Positions 17,391 through 26,820 are shown, counted from the first letter of the stretch. The stretch is 64,000 bases of DNA from Bacteroidaceae bacterium HV4-6-C5C (GCA_007896885.1 VOIU01000004.1:186001-250000); one strand, 5' to 3'. The notes: a model not told the origin generated them from the sequence alone. Numbers and translations are program-made.

Positions 17391-19310
17391 ATGCAAAAGA
17401 CAAATATACCGCAAGCTGAAAGCAAAAGTGCAGACTTGATTGCACAAAACTTGGAACAGCTGAAACAGATTTTCCCCGAAGTCATCAAAGAGGGGAAAGT
17501 GGATTTTGAAGCCTTGAACGATTTGCTGGGTAACTATGGCGACACTGCCGAAGAGCGTTTTGCCCTCAATTGGGCAGGCAAAGCAAATGCTCGACGCGAA
17601 GCGCAAAAACGCAGCACGGGAACACTTCGTCCTTGCCCCGAGGAAAGTATGGATTGGGATACTACCGAGAATCTTTATATTGAAGGTGATAACTTGGAAG
17701 TACTTAAGCTGATGCAGAAGAGTTACCACAGCCGTGTGAAGATGATATACATTGACCCGCCGTATAATACGGGAAAAGACTTTGTATATAAAGACAACTA
17801 TACTGACAATATTGCCAACTACTTAGAGCAAACAGGGCAGGACAAGAAACTCTCCACCAATACCGAAAGCGATGGACGTTACCACTCCAATTGGCTGAAT
17901 ATGATGTATCCGAGATTGAAACTGGCTCGTAACCTTCTGGCAGAAGATGGAGTAATTTTTATTTCGATTGATGACAATGAGGTGGCGAATCTGAGGAAGA
18001 TTTGTGATGAAATTTTTGGAGAAGAAAATTTTGTCGGAGAGTTTATTTGGAGAAAAAAGAATGGTGGTGGACAAGCAAAAGAATATTTTGTAATAGAACA
18101 CGAATATATACTTGTATATAAAAGCACAGATGCTTTTGTTTGGTTTGATACTATTGAAGATAGAGACTTGGTTGAATTTAAAAAGACTGACGAACAAGGA
18201 AAGTATAAAATTACTAAGCTGGCTAAATGGGGGAATACTGCTAGAAGAGAAGACAGACCATCAATGTATTTTAGCTTGAGAGCTCCTGATGGATGCGAAG
18301 TTTTCCCCGTAGCTCCAGATGGGAATGATGGTAGATGGCGTGTAGGTAAAGAGCGTATGGATTATCTAAAAGAAAAGAATTTAGTTCATTGGGAAAATCG
18401 AAATGGGGATTGGATTGCTTACGAGAAGGAATATTTTGATAATCAACGAAAAACGGTTAAGGATAGGAGCATGCTTTATTCAATCGCAAATACAGGTGAT
18501 GGAACAAATGTTTTAACGGAATTATTTGATAGAAAAGACACATTTGAAAACCCAAAGCCGATTGAAATTATCTCATTATTTGTAGATAGAACAACAAGGG
18601 ATAACGACATCATCCTCGACTTCTTCTCCGGTTCCGCCACCACCGCCCATGCCGTGATGCAACTCAACGCTGAAGACGGGGGCAACCGCAAATACATCTG
18701 TGTGCAAATCCCCGAACCAACACCCGAAGAGAGCGAAGCTCGGAAAGCTGGTTATGCCACCATTCCCGAAATAGCCAAAGAGCGCATCCGCCGTGCCGGG
18801 AAAAAGATTGTGGAGGAACAAAAAGCGAATGCCGAAAAAGAAGGCGGACTATTTGCTGAAGAAGAGAAGAAATTAGACATCGGTTTCAAAGTATTTAAAC
18901 TCGACAGCTCCAACATCAATGCGTGGGATAGCGACCCCGACAATCTGGAAGCGGCTCTGCATAACTCACTATTCAATATCAAAACAGACCGTAGCGAAGA
19001 TGATCTACTCTACGAGATACTGATCAAATACGGCATTGAGTTGACCGAAAAGATTAATCGTCACACCATAGACGGTAAAACCGTGTACGAAATGGGAGCC
19101 GGCTCGTTGATTGTCTGCTTGGCAGACAGTCTATCCACGGCAGTTGCCGACGGTATCGGCAAGCTCTATAAAGAGGTAAGCCCCGAAGGTGTAGATGCCA
19201 ATTGTCGGGTGGTATTCAAAGAAGTCGGATTTAATGGTTCGGACGAAGTGAAAACCAATACGCTGCTGATCCTGAAACAGCACGGCATTACGAATGTGGC
19301 AACCGTTTAA
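17391..19310 (+). CDS. mod: Type III restriction-modification methyltransferase (Mod), N6-adenine
   Basis: This 639-aa DNA adenine methyltransferase has the beta-class order. The catalytic motif IV DPPYNTG (residues 122-128) precedes the AdoMet-binding motif I DFFSGSATT (410-418). The region between them carries the target recognition domain (about 200-400). That part is noticeably more AT-rich and Lys/Gly-rich than the flanking conserved ends, which fits the usual domain-swapping of Mod specificity. Mod methylates one strand of an asymmetric site and, with Res, forms the type III restriction enzyme. The res gene starts 14 bases downstream. Confidence 0.92.
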   Translation: MQKTNIPQAESKSADLIAQNLEQLKQIFPEVIKEGKVDFEALNDLLGNYGDTAEERFALNWAGKANARREAQKRSTGTLRPCPEESMDWDTTENLYIEGDNLEVLKLMQKSYHSRVKMIYIDPPYNTGKDFVYKDNYTDNIANYLEQTGQDKKLSTNTESDGRYHSNWLNMMYPRLKLARNLLAEDGVIFISIDDNEVANLRKICDEIFGEENFVGEFIWRKKNGGGQAKEYFVIEHEYILVYKSTDAFVWFDTIEDRDLVEFKKTDEQGKYKITKLAKWGNTARREDRPSMYFSLRAPDGCEVFPVAPDGNDGRWRVGKERMDYLKEKNLVHWENRNGDWIAYEKEYFDNQRKTVKDRSMLYSIANTGDGTNVLTELFDRKDTFENPKPIEIISLFVDRTTRDNDIILDFFSGSATTAHAVMQLNAEDGGNRKYICVQIPEPTPEESEARKAGYATIPEIAKERIRRAGKKIVEEQKANAEKEGGLFAEEEKKLDIGFKVFKLDSSNINAWDSDPDNLEAALHNSLFNIKTDRSEDDLLYEILIKYGIELTEKINRHTIDGKTVYEMGAGSLIVCLADSLSTAVADGIGKLYKEVSPEGVDANCRVVFKEVGFNGSDEVKTNTLLILKQHGITNVATV

Positions 19311-19324
19311 AAAGAGGACGCAGT

Positions 19325-22300
19325 ATGGCTAAAAATATGACATTAAAATTCGAGAGTCACCTCGAATATCAGGACGATGCAGTAAATAGTATCTGCGACA
19401 TCTTTGAAGGCGAAGAGATTTTTCAAAGTAACTTCTCTATCACGCCCATCAAGGGCGAAGAGAGTGCGCTATTTCAACGTGCGACCATCGGTATCGGAAA
19501 CTCCATAAAAATGATCGAGGAGGATATGCTTGCCAATATGCAGCGCATCCAATTGCGCAACGGCGTGCCACAATCGACCACCGAGAGTTTCAAGAAAGAG
19601 GGAATGAACTTCTCGGTAGAAATGGAGACCGGTACAGGTAAAACCTATGTCTATCTGAAAACTATATTTGAACTGAACAAACGTTACGGCTTTACCAAAT
19701 TTATCATTGTAGTGCCGAGCATCGCCATCAAAGAGGGAACATACAAATCGTTGCAAATCACCAAAGAACACTTCAAAGGTGAATACGAGAATGTAATCTA
19801 CGATTATTTTGTGTACGATGCCGCCAAATTAGAGCAAGTACGCTCGTTTGCCACGGGTGACAGTATTCAGATTATGGTGATCAATATTGATGCATTCCGC
19901 AAAAGTTTCGAAAGTGAAGATGAAAACAGCAAGTCAAACATTATCCACCGTTACAACGATAAGTTGGGCTACAAACCCATCGACCTGATTAAAGAAACGA
20001 ATCCGATAGTGATTATCGACGAACCGCAAAGTGTGGATAATACCGACAAAGCGAAAGAAGCTATCGCTGCGCTCAATCCGCTCTGCTGTTTGCGTTATTC
20101 TGCCACACACCGCACGCCTTACAACATGATGTATAAGCTCGATTCGGTGAATGCTTACGAGCTGAAATTGGTGAAACAGATTGAAGTGGCTACCGCTTCT
20201 GTGGAAGGCTTCCAAAACGATGCGTATATCGACCTGATAAAAGTGGACAATAAAGCCGGTATTAAAGCGCAGGTGGAGTTAGACTTTCAGAACAAAGGAA
20301 AAGTTGACCGCAAGAAAGCATGGGTAAAACAAGGTCAGGATTTGTTTGATATAACCAAGCGTGAACAATACGAAGGGTATATTGTGGAAGATATTTGGTA
20401 CGAGGACGAACGCTGGAATATGTCGTTTACAAGCAATGATCAGATTATAGAACAAGGCGTTGTGTCGGGCAGTTTGAGAGATGAATTGCTGAAGCGGGAG
20501 CAAATACGCATGACAATAGAAGCGCATCTCGACAAAGAAATAGTACTCAATCCGCAAGGAATAAAAGTGCTAAGCCTGTTCTTTATCGACAAGGTGGCAA
20601 ACTACCGGGAGTACGATTCGGAGGGAAACCGCCAAAATGGCAAGTATGCCCGAATATTTGAAGAGGAATACAACAGTTTGATACAGAAACCGAAATATCG
20701 TTCCTTATTCAGCGAAATGAAAGACCGCGATGTGGACGTAAGCCAAATTCACGATGGATATTTCTCGGTGGACAAGCAAAGTAAAGCATCAAATAGGAAA
20801 GATAAGTTTGAGTGCTATGTGGATACATCCGGAAAAACGGCAAAAGACGATGATGCTTTCAATTTGATTATGCGCGATAAGGAGCGGTTGTTGAGCTTCG
20901 AAACGCCACTACGCTTTATTTTCTCCCACTCCGCCTTGCGTGAGGGTTGGGACAATCCGAATGTGTTCCAAATCTGTACGCTCAACGAAACAACCAAAGA
21001 GATAAAGAAACGGCAGGAGATTGGGCGTGGACTTCGTTTATGTGTCAATCAGGACGGCGAACGGGTAAAGGGTTTTGACGTAAACACACTTACTGTGATG
21101 GCAAACGAAAGCTATGAAGAGTTTGCCAAAGCGTTGCAGAATGAAATAGAGGAAGATACCGGAATTAAGTTCGGTTACCTGCATAAACATTCTTTCGCCC
21201 GTATCGAAGTAGGTGCGAATCAGGACAAAGCGATATATCTGAACGAAGAAAAATCGGTTCGGCTTTACGACTATTTCGTGGAGAAAGGCTATGTCAGAGA
21301 AGAGGTGGTTAATAAGAAGACCAAAGAAATTGCCGCTAAAGTGCAGGAAAAACTGAAAATAGACTTGCGTGATAACCGGGTGTCTATTCCCGAAGAGTTT
21401 GACTATATCAAAACGCCGATTCTGGAAGTCTTGAAGCGTATCAGCGGAAACTTTATGAATATTAAAAATCGGGACGATGTGCGTCGGGTAACGTTTAAGA
21501 AAGAGTTCTTTATCCACAACGAAGATTTCAAAAATCTGTGGGATCGGATAAAATACAAAACGACTTACTCTGTAAAGATTGATTCTGACAAGTTGATAAC
21601 GCAATGCGCTCAACGAATATTCGAGGAAGTGGTTGTAGGCAGAGGACGTTTTGTTACCCGCAAAGTAAAATTGGCGATTACCGAAGGGGGTGTTCTGGAA
21701 GGAGAAGATACACCGCGTGAATCGACACGGATTATGGACGATACGGTTTCTGTACTGCCGGATATTGTTACCTACCTGCAAAACGAGACCGGACTGACCC
21801 GTCAATCCATCGTCTCTATCTTGACTGGGAGCAAACGCCTGGAAGCGTTTAAGAAAAATCCTCAAGCTTTTATCGAATCGGTTATTGATATCATCCGTAA
21901 CGAGATGCGCCTCTTATTGGTTGATGGCATCAAATACAAGCGGATAGATAAGGATATGTGGTGTCAGGAACTGTTTGAAAACAAAGAGCTGCAAGGTTAT
22001 CTAAGCAGCAACTTACTGGAAAGTAACAAATCACCCTACGATTATGTGATTTATGATTCGGAAACGGAGCGCAGTATGGCACAACGATTTGAAAGCTCCG
22101 ATAATGTTAGGGTGTTTACCAAACTACCCTCCTGGTTTAAGATTGATACCCCATTGGGAGCCTATAATCCCGACTGGGCACTTGTTTGGGATGACGGTAA
22201 CGAGCAGAAACTTTATTTTGTTGTAGAGACTAAGGGCGGTTTGTTTGAAGACGCTATAAAACCAACCGAGAGAGCAAAAATAACCTGTGGCAAGAAACAC

Positions 22301-22378
22301 TTCGCTGCCCTTGAAACCGGAATAAAATTAGAATTAGCAGATACATTTGATACATTGCAGGGGAAGATCACCTCTTAA
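19325..22378 (+). CDS. res: Type III restriction endonuclease subunit (Res)
   Basis: This 1,017-aa helicase-nuclease has Walker A in TGTGKTYVY (Lys106), the motif II box DEPQ (Asp232), and motif VI around QEIGRGLRLCVN. The C-terminal PD-ExK nuclease is visible as PDWALV (Asp950) and VETKG (Glu968, Lys970). Its length is normal for Res. With Mod it cleaves DNA carrying two unmethylated, inversely oriented sites. It is the last gene of the island. All catalytic motifs are intact, so the system should be active. Confidence 0.92.
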   Translation: MAKNMTLKFESHLEYQDDAVNSICDIFEGEEIFQSNFSITPIKGEESALFQRATIGIGNSIKMIEEDMLANMQRIQLRNGVPQSTTESFKKEGMNFSVEMETGTGKTYVYLKTIFELNKRYGFTKFIIVVPSIAIKEGTYKSLQITKEHFKGEYENVIYDYFVYDAAKLEQVRSFATGDSIQIMVINIDAFRKSFESEDENSKSNIIHRYNDKLGYKPIDLIKETNPIVIIDEPQSVDNTDKAKEAIAALNPLCCLRYSATHRTPYNMMYKLDSVNAYELKLVKQIEVATASVEGFQNDAYIDLIKVDNKAGIKAQVELDFQNKGKVDRKKAWVKQGQDLFDITKREQYEGYIVEDIWYEDERWNMSFTSNDQIIEQGVVSGSLRDELLKREQIRMTIEAHLDKEIVLNPQGIKVLSLFFIDKVANYREYDSEGNRQNGKYARIFEEEYNSLIQKPKYRSLFSEMKDRDVDVSQIHDGYFSVDKQSKASNRKDKFECYVDTSGKTAKDDDAFNLIMRDKERLLSFETPLRFIFSHSALREGWDNPNVFQICTLNETTKEIKKRQEIGRGLRLCVNQDGERVKGFDVNTLTVMANESYEEFAKALQNEIEEDTGIKFGYLHKHSFARIEVGANQDKAIYLNEEKSVRLYDYFVEKGYVREEVVNKKTKEIAAKVQEKLKIDLRDNRVSIPEEFDYIKTPILEVLKRISGNFMNIKNRDDVRRVTFKKEFFIHNEDFKNLWDRIKYKTTYSVKIDSDKLITQCAQRIFEEVVVGRGRFVTRKVKLAITEGGVLEGEDTPRESTRIMDDTVSVLPDIVTYLQNETGLTRQSIVSILTGSKRLEAFKKNPQAFIESVIDIIRNEMRLLLVDGIKYKRIDKDMWCQELFENKELQGYLSSNLLESNKSPYDYVIYDSETERSMAQRFESSDNVRVFTKLPSWFKIDTPLGAYNPDWALVWDDGNEQKLYFVVETKGGLFEDAIKPTERAKITCGKKHFAALETGIKLELADTFDTLQGKITS

Positions 22379-22447
22379 TTGAGGATTATATACAGGCATA
22401 AGAAAGACTTTGTATGTCTATCACATAACGTCTAACATTAAAAAATT

Positions 22448-22678
22448 ATGTCTATGAATGATTTAACAACCAAGGAGTTTTTCAGACTATTGTCTGAACC
22501 TTCGCAAGTATCGAACAAAGAAATTCAAGCTTCGTATGAATCTTTTGTTAAGCAGATTACAGAAACAAGCAACTCAGAGGCAGATTACTCGAAAGTGTTT
22601 CGTCTATTGAATCACTCCCGTATCGAGATAGATTCAATAAAAACATCATCACTTTACGAGTCGGGGGGGGGGATATGA
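22448..22678 (+). CDS. Small ORF ending at a G10 tract (candidate N-terminal half of the RteC-like gene)
   Basis: The product is 76 aa, predicted mostly helical, and not recognised by itself. The last codons run through ten consecutive G residues (22663-22672), then ATA TGA. The stop overlaps the next ORF's ATG as ATGA. With eleven Gs the frame would pass directly into the next ORF, giving one protein of about 215 aa, which is near the size of RteC proteins. It may be the phase-off form of one gene, or simply a coupled upstream gene. Confidence 0.5.
   Translation: MSMNDLTTKEFFRLLSEPSQVSNKEIQASYESFVKQITETSNSEADYSKVFRLLNHSRIEIDSIKTSSLYESGGGI
22663..22672 (+). repeat. G10 homopolymer, candidate contingency (phase-variation) tract
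   Basis: Ten consecutive G residues in otherwise AT-rich DNA. The length allows slipped-strand changes. Ten Gs separate the two ORFs, eleven join them in frame, and nine give a stop (TAA) a few codons later. Confidence 0.6.
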
Positions 22679-23094
22679 TTAAGTTTAATTACATCCGAAA
22701 GGCTTTGAGCTTTCTACATTCTGAAATGGAATTGCTAAAACTAAAGATACAATACCCGGAAAGATTTTCTCTAACAGAAGAACTATCGTTTAAGTCGGAA
22801 CTCTATGTAATCCCCAAAGCAAAAGGACTGGGAATTATCGGGTTGGCGGAATTAGTGATGAGTATTTTTCTTTCAAAAGAAATAAAAAACCGAAACGGTA
22901 AACCTGCATCTTTGGTGCAATTGGCAAGAGCTTTTGAATATGTTTTCAATTGCAATTTTGGAAGCATATACGATAAGCAGGCAGAGGTTTATAATCGAAA
23001 ATCTTGTAACCTGACAAAATCATTAGATTTTCTCAAAGGAAGTTTGGAACGAAGTCGGAAAATCAAGCCTTTGAAACAAAATGAAAAAGAATGA
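22675..23094 (+). CDS. RteC-like protein (C-terminal domain)
   Basis: This 139-aa product has a C-terminal half (LARAFEYVFNCNFG through RKSCNLTKSLDFLK) that resembles the winged-helix end of RteC. In CTnDOT, RteC activates excision genes in response to the RteAB/tetracycline cascade. No RteA/RteB two-component genes or tetQ are in this window. The N-terminal domain of RteC is either missing or encoded by the preceding 76-codon ORF across the G10 tract. It is followed by a strong terminator and then by HTH/excisionase-like genes, which suits a role in excision control. Confidence 0.6.
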   Translation: MIKFNYIRKALSFLHSEMELLKLKIQYPERFSLTEELSFKSELYVIPKAKGLGIIGLAELVMSIFLSKEIKNRNGKPASLVQLARAFEYVFNCNFGSIYDKQAEVYNRKSCNLTKSLDFLKGSLERSRKIKPLKQNEKE

Positions 23095-23136
23095 TTTTAT
23101 AATTAGCTGAATTACTTGTAATTATATTCTAAACTT

Positions 23137-23167
23137 GGGGGAGTAGTTAACTACTCCCCCTGTTTTT
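23137..23167 (+). terminator. Intrinsic terminator after the RteC-like gene
   Basis: A perfect palindrome with 12-base arms, GGGGGAGTAGTT (23137-23148) and AACTACTCCCCC (23149-23160), is followed by TGTTTTT. Confidence 0.8.
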
Positions 23168-23214
23168 GTATTATCCTTTCCCCGAACTTTGCAGCGAATT
23201 AAATAGTTACGAAT

Positions 23215-23574
23215 ATGGATGTCATAACAATAGAATCGCAGGCGTATAAAGATTTAGTCACAAAGATTAATGCCATAGCAAAGTTTGTCGTAGATCATCA
23301 GGATGATGATACAGTCAACCCTGATGAAATGTGGGTGGATAGTTACGAAGTTTGCACCTTTCTCAAAATCAGTGAGAGAACACTTCAACGCTTACGAAGC
23401 AATCGACTGATCTCATATTCAATCATTTCAGGAAAATCATATTACACCATTGCGGAAATTAAGCGAATGCTTAATGAGAAGAGAATCCGCAGTACCGAAG
23501 AATGTATGAATGACCTCATAAATAATCATAAACTATATGCTCAACAAAGACGAACTATTAAGACGGACAAATAA
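23215..23574 (+). CDS. HTH DNA-binding protein, excisionase-like
   Basis: This 119-aa protein has a MerR/excisionase-type helix-turn-helix (HTH_17 style) at about residues 42-85 (SYEVCTFLKISERTLQRLRS, then a wing SGKSYYTIAEIKRML). Pairs of such proteins flank the replication-like gene in many Bacteroides ICEs and mobilizable units. In CTnDOT similar small proteins (Xis2c/2d) are excision factors. It overlaps the next gene by 38 bases, so the two are co-expressed. Confidence 0.7.
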   Translation: MDVITIESQAYKDLVTKINAIAKFVVDHQDDDTVNPDEMWVDSYEVCTFLKISERTLQRLRSNRLISYSIISGKSYYTIAEIKRMLNEKRIRSTEECMNDLINNHKLYAQQRRTIKTDK

Positions 23575-25579
23575 CGGTCTGAATGTATTCAAGCACTATA
23601 TTTCGGTACAATGGAAAACAGGTCGTAATTTTCTGAATCCATTGTATGAAGACCGTAAGGCTTCGTGTAATGTGTATTTTGACCGTCGTAACAATATCTA
23701 TCGCATAAAAGATTTCGGCAATGATAATTACAGCGGAGATTGCTTCTTTTTCGTTGGGCAGTTGAAAGGTTTGGATTGCAACAATGGTGCTGACTTCGTT
23801 GAAATACTGAAAACCATAAACAGGGATATGTCTTTAGGATTGGATAGTTCGGACTATGCAACTCATATTCCGCAGTCAGTTCCACAAAAGAATAATTCGA
23901 CGATCCCGGAACTACCCAAAATCAAACCCTATAATATCACACAACAGAAGTTTACTCAAAAGGAACTGGATTTTTGGTTAAGGTCAGGTATCACTCCCGA
24001 AATACTGAAACTATACAGAGCCGTATCCCTGAAAGAGTTTAGAAGCGAAAATAAGGACGGAAAATCGTTCTCTTACACTTCATCGGAGAATGAGCCGCTA
24101 TTTGGGTACATAGGTAAACGATATGTAAAAATCTACCGTCCATTTTCGGAAGTACGTTTCTTGTATGGCGGGAATATCGGAGATAGTTATTGTTTCGGAC
24201 TGGAACAATTACCCGCCAAAGGAGATACATTGTTTATTACCGGTGGAGAAAAAGATGTGATGACACTTGCCACACATGGCTTCCATGCTATCTGTTTCAA
24301 CAGCGAAACATCGACCATTCCGACAGGAATAATCTATAAACTCACTTTCCGATTCAAACATATTGTACTGCTCTATGATGCGGATAAAACAGGAATAGAC
24401 AGTGCAATGAAGCATGAAAAAGCCTTGTCGGAGTATGGCGTTAAACGGCTCGTCTTACCATTGTCAGGCGAAAAGACCGACAAGGATATAACCGATTATT
24501 TCCGCAAAGGGAATAACCGCAAAGAGCTTCGACAACTATTCATCGACTTTCTTGATAACCTATATAATGAAACAATGACCATGCTTAAATCCTGCGAAAT
24601 TGATTTCAACAATCCTCCGGCAAAAGCTGAAGAAGTTATATCTGCCGGCGACGTACCTCTGGGAACACAGGGAAACATCCTTTGCATTACGGGCGGGGAA
24701 GGTACGGGGAAAAGCAACTATGTTGCCGCCCTGATTGCAGGTTCAATCATAAAAGACAACCGTACCATTGATACGTTAGGCGTGAATGTCCGTGATAATT
24801 CCGACGGCAAGGCGGTTTTGCTTTACGATACTGAACAATCCGAAGTACAGCTTTTCAAAAACGTTTCCAATCTTTTGAAACGAGCCAAACTGAACGAAAA
24901 ACCGGAAGAACTACGGGCTTTCTCCCTTACTGGAATGTCCCGGAAAGAACGATTGCAAGCCATAGTTCAGAGTATGGACAAATACCATTATGAATACGAG
25001 GGCATACGCTTGGTTGTTATCGACGGTATTGCGGATTTGGTATCATCAGCCAATGATGAAGTAGAAAGCATCCGTATTATGGACGAACTGTATCGTTTGG
25101 CGGGAATATACCGTACTTGTATCGTTTGTGTGCTTCATTATGTGCCAAATGGATTGAAATTAAGAGGGCATCTCGGTTCGGAATTACAGCGAAAAGCTGC
25201 TGCTATCCTAAGTATAGAACTCGATTCGGAACCGTCGATATCGGTTGTTAAGGCTCTCAAAGTAAGGGACGGAAGCCCTCTCGATGTTCCCTTAATGCAG
25301 TTCTCATGGGACAAGGAATTAGGAATGCACATTTACATAGGGGAAAAGACCAGGGAGGAAAAAGAAAAACGTAAAGAAAAAGAGTTGGCGACAGTTGCCC
25401 GTGAGATATTTGGCGTACAAAAGCACTTGACTTATATCGACCTGTGCGACCGCATCCAGCAAACAATGGATGTAAAGGAACGTACCGCCAAAAGCTACAT
25501 TAAATATATGCGAGAAAAAGAAATAATCATAAAAGATCCGTCCAATCAGAATTACTTTATGATAGGGCATATCTTCTAA
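23537..25579 (+). CDS. TOPRIM primase / RecA-fold ATPase replication protein
   Basis: This 680-aa protein starts with a region resembling the CHC2-type zinc-binding/primase N-terminus of phage T7 gp4-like proteins, but with few Cys (about residues 1-100). A TOPRIM domain follows (FITGGEKDVMTL near 232-243; LLYDADKTG near 280). A RecA-like ATPase domain has Walker A in TGGEGTGKSN near 388 and a Walker B-like VVIDGIADLV. A winged-helix-like tail closes it. The architecture is that of a primase-helicase or RepA-like initiator. It may replicate the excised circle or support transfer. Confidence 0.7.
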   Translation: MLNKDELLRRTNNGLNVFKHYISVQWKTGRNFLNPLYEDRKASCNVYFDRRNNIYRIKDFGNDNYSGDCFFFVGQLKGLDCNNGADFVEILKTINRDMSLGLDSSDYATHIPQSVPQKNNSTIPELPKIKPYNITQQKFTQKELDFWLRSGITPEILKLYRAVSLKEFRSENKDGKSFSYTSSENEPLFGYIGKRYVKIYRPFSEVRFLYGGNIGDSYCFGLEQLPAKGDTLFITGGEKDVMTLATHGFHAICFNSETSTIPTGIIYKLTFRFKHIVLLYDADKTGIDSAMKHEKALSEYGVKRLVLPLSGEKTDKDITDYFRKGNNRKELRQLFIDFLDNLYNETMTMLKSCEIDFNNPPAKAEEVISAGDVPLGTQGNILCITGGEGTGKSNYVAALIAGSIIKDNRTIDTLGVNVRDNSDGKAVLLYDTEQSEVQLFKNVSNLLKRAKLNEKPEELRAFSLTGMSRKERLQAIVQSMDKYHYEYEGIRLVVIDGIADLVSSANDEVESIRIMDELYRLAGIYRTCIVCVLHYVPNGLKLRGHLGSELQRKAAAILSIELDSEPSISVVKALKVRDGSPLDVPLMQFSWDKELGMHIYIGEKTREEKEKRKEKELATVAREIFGVQKHLTYIDLCDRIQQTMDVKERTAKSYIKYMREKEIIIKDPSNQNYFMIGHIF

Positions 25580-25593
25580 ACACTTGAACAATT

Positions 25594-25908
25594 ATGTATA
25601 TCAGCAGAGAAGACTTTGAAGCATGGATGGAACGAATCATGTACCGCTTCGACAAACAGGATAAAACCCTTGATAAAATGAGTAAACAAAGGAATATGTT
25701 GGACGGAGAACTATTGCTTGACAATCAGGATTTGTGTCAGCTTCTCCATATAAGTAAGCGAACGCTGCAACGCTATCGCAGTACAGGCGAACTTCCTTTT
25801 CAGACGGTTTATCAAAAAACCTACTATAAAGAGAGTGATGTACATACGTTCATAAGGGAAAATTTTAATAAAAAACGGAACGGTAAAAATCCACCGAAAA
25901 ACCCGTGA
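25594..25908 (+). CDS. HTH DNA-binding protein, excisionase-like (second copy)
   Basis: This 104-aa protein belongs to the same family as the HTH protein at 23215, with the helix-turn-helix at about 42-90 (NQDLCQLLHISKRTLQRYRS, wing YQKTYYKESDVHTFI) and a basic C-terminal tail. It starts 14 bases after the primase gene, so it is probably in the same operon. It is likely involved in excision or integration control. Confidence 0.7.
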   Translation: MYISREDFEAWMERIMYRFDKQDKTLDKMSKQRNMLDGELLLDNQDLCQLLHISKRTLQRYRSTGELPFQTVYQKTYYKESDVHTFIRENFNKKRNGKNPPKNP

Positions 25909-25999
25909 GGGCGTTTTATTTCTATTTTGATGTTGCAGTTTATTTAAATTAGTACGAAAGCCCGTACCGTAGTGATGACAGGTATGGGTTTTGTCTTTT

Positions 26000-26050
26000 C
26001 AAATTTACGTCAAAAAAAACGATTTATTGACGTAAATTTGATTACCTTTG
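26000..26050 (+). promoter_or_regulatory. Operator and promoter of the second AbiE pair
   Basis: A perfect 14-bp inverted repeat is present: CAAATTTACGTCAA (26000-26013) and TTGACGTAAATTTG (26027-26040). It lies immediately upstream of a consensus -7 element, TACCTTTG (26043-26050). A third exact copy of the right arm lies at 26802-26815, just before the toxin start. The layout suggests autoregulation by the antitoxin. Confidence 0.65.
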
Positions 26051-26071
26051 CAGAGGATTAAAGTAGCATAT

Positions 26072-26791
26072 ATGAGTAAAATAACAAAAATCGACAAGCT
26101 GCAAAAAGAGTTTGGTAGCAAAAATATCATTGAATTAAAAGATATTGATGCTTTTTATAGGAAGGAAGAACCCTCTATTCCTAAAACAACTGTGAATTGG
26201 CGTGTGTATGCTCTTGTTCAGGAAGGAGTACTTCAAAGGGTGGGCAAAGGGTTATACCGTTTAGGTAAAACAGAAATATTTGTTCCAGAAATTACCCATA
26301 AGAAAAAAAGCATTAGCCAGTTTATAAACAAAAATTTTCCATTTGCCAACTACTGCCAGTGGGAATTGTCCCACGTTAATTATTTCTCGCAACATCTTAT
26401 CAATTTCAACATTCTATTTGTGGATGTAGAGAAAGATGCGTTAGATGCTGTATATTATGCTTTGAAAGAGCAATATTCAAAAGTGATGCTGATTAGTAAT
26501 CTTTATGGAGATATATCGGATTTCAGCGACACAATTATTATTCGTCCTTTGATATCGGATTCTCCTACACAAAAGGTGAAAAACTGCTCTGTGGCTACTC
26601 TCGAAAAAATGTTGGTGGATTTAGCAACGGATAAAGAACTAATATCTTTTCAAGGAAACGAAATATATACGATTATACGCACTGCTTTTGAGAAATACAC
26701 GATCAATCAAAACACGATGCTTAGATATGCAGGGCGTAAAAATAAGAGAAGGGAAATAGAGGATATCTTGAAAACTATAAATCGTCAATAA
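26072..26791 (+). CDS. AbiEi-type antitoxin of the second AbiE pair
   Basis: This 239-aa protein has an N-terminal winged helix (about residues 1-65; the wing GVLQRVGKGLYRLGK is typical of AbiEi antitoxins) followed by a larger C-terminal domain. It is unrelated in detail to the antitoxin at 15036. I chose the ATG at 26072. A TTG at 26048 is in frame, but it lies inside the -7 promoter element, so it would not be transcribed. The toxin gene starts 29 bases after its stop. Confidence 0.7.
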   Translation: MSKITKIDKLQKEFGSKNIIELKDIDAFYRKEEPSIPKTTVNWRVYALVQEGVLQRVGKGLYRLGKTEIFVPEITHKKKSISQFINKNFPFANYCQWELSHVNYFSQHLINFNILFVDVEKDALDAVYYALKEQYSKVMLISNLYGDISDFSDTIIIRPLISDSPTQKVKNCSVATLEKMLVDLATDKELISFQGNEIYTIIRTAFEKYTINQNTMLRYAGRKNKRREIEDILKTINRQ

Positions 26792-26820
26792 TCGTCATAA
26801 ATTGACGTAAATTTGAAAAT

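Noticed and set aside
21038..21865. Long minus-strand ORF (275 codons) opposite res
   Set aside because: It is antisense to a conserved region of res with intact motifs. Its composition (many Phe, Ile, Arg, His) is typical of a shadow frame.
22663..22672. G10 tract as a plain assembly artefact
   Set aside because: It cannot be excluded, but the exact ATGA overlap at 10 Gs and the in-frame fusion at 11 Gs make a biological role worth testing, so it is kept as a finding.
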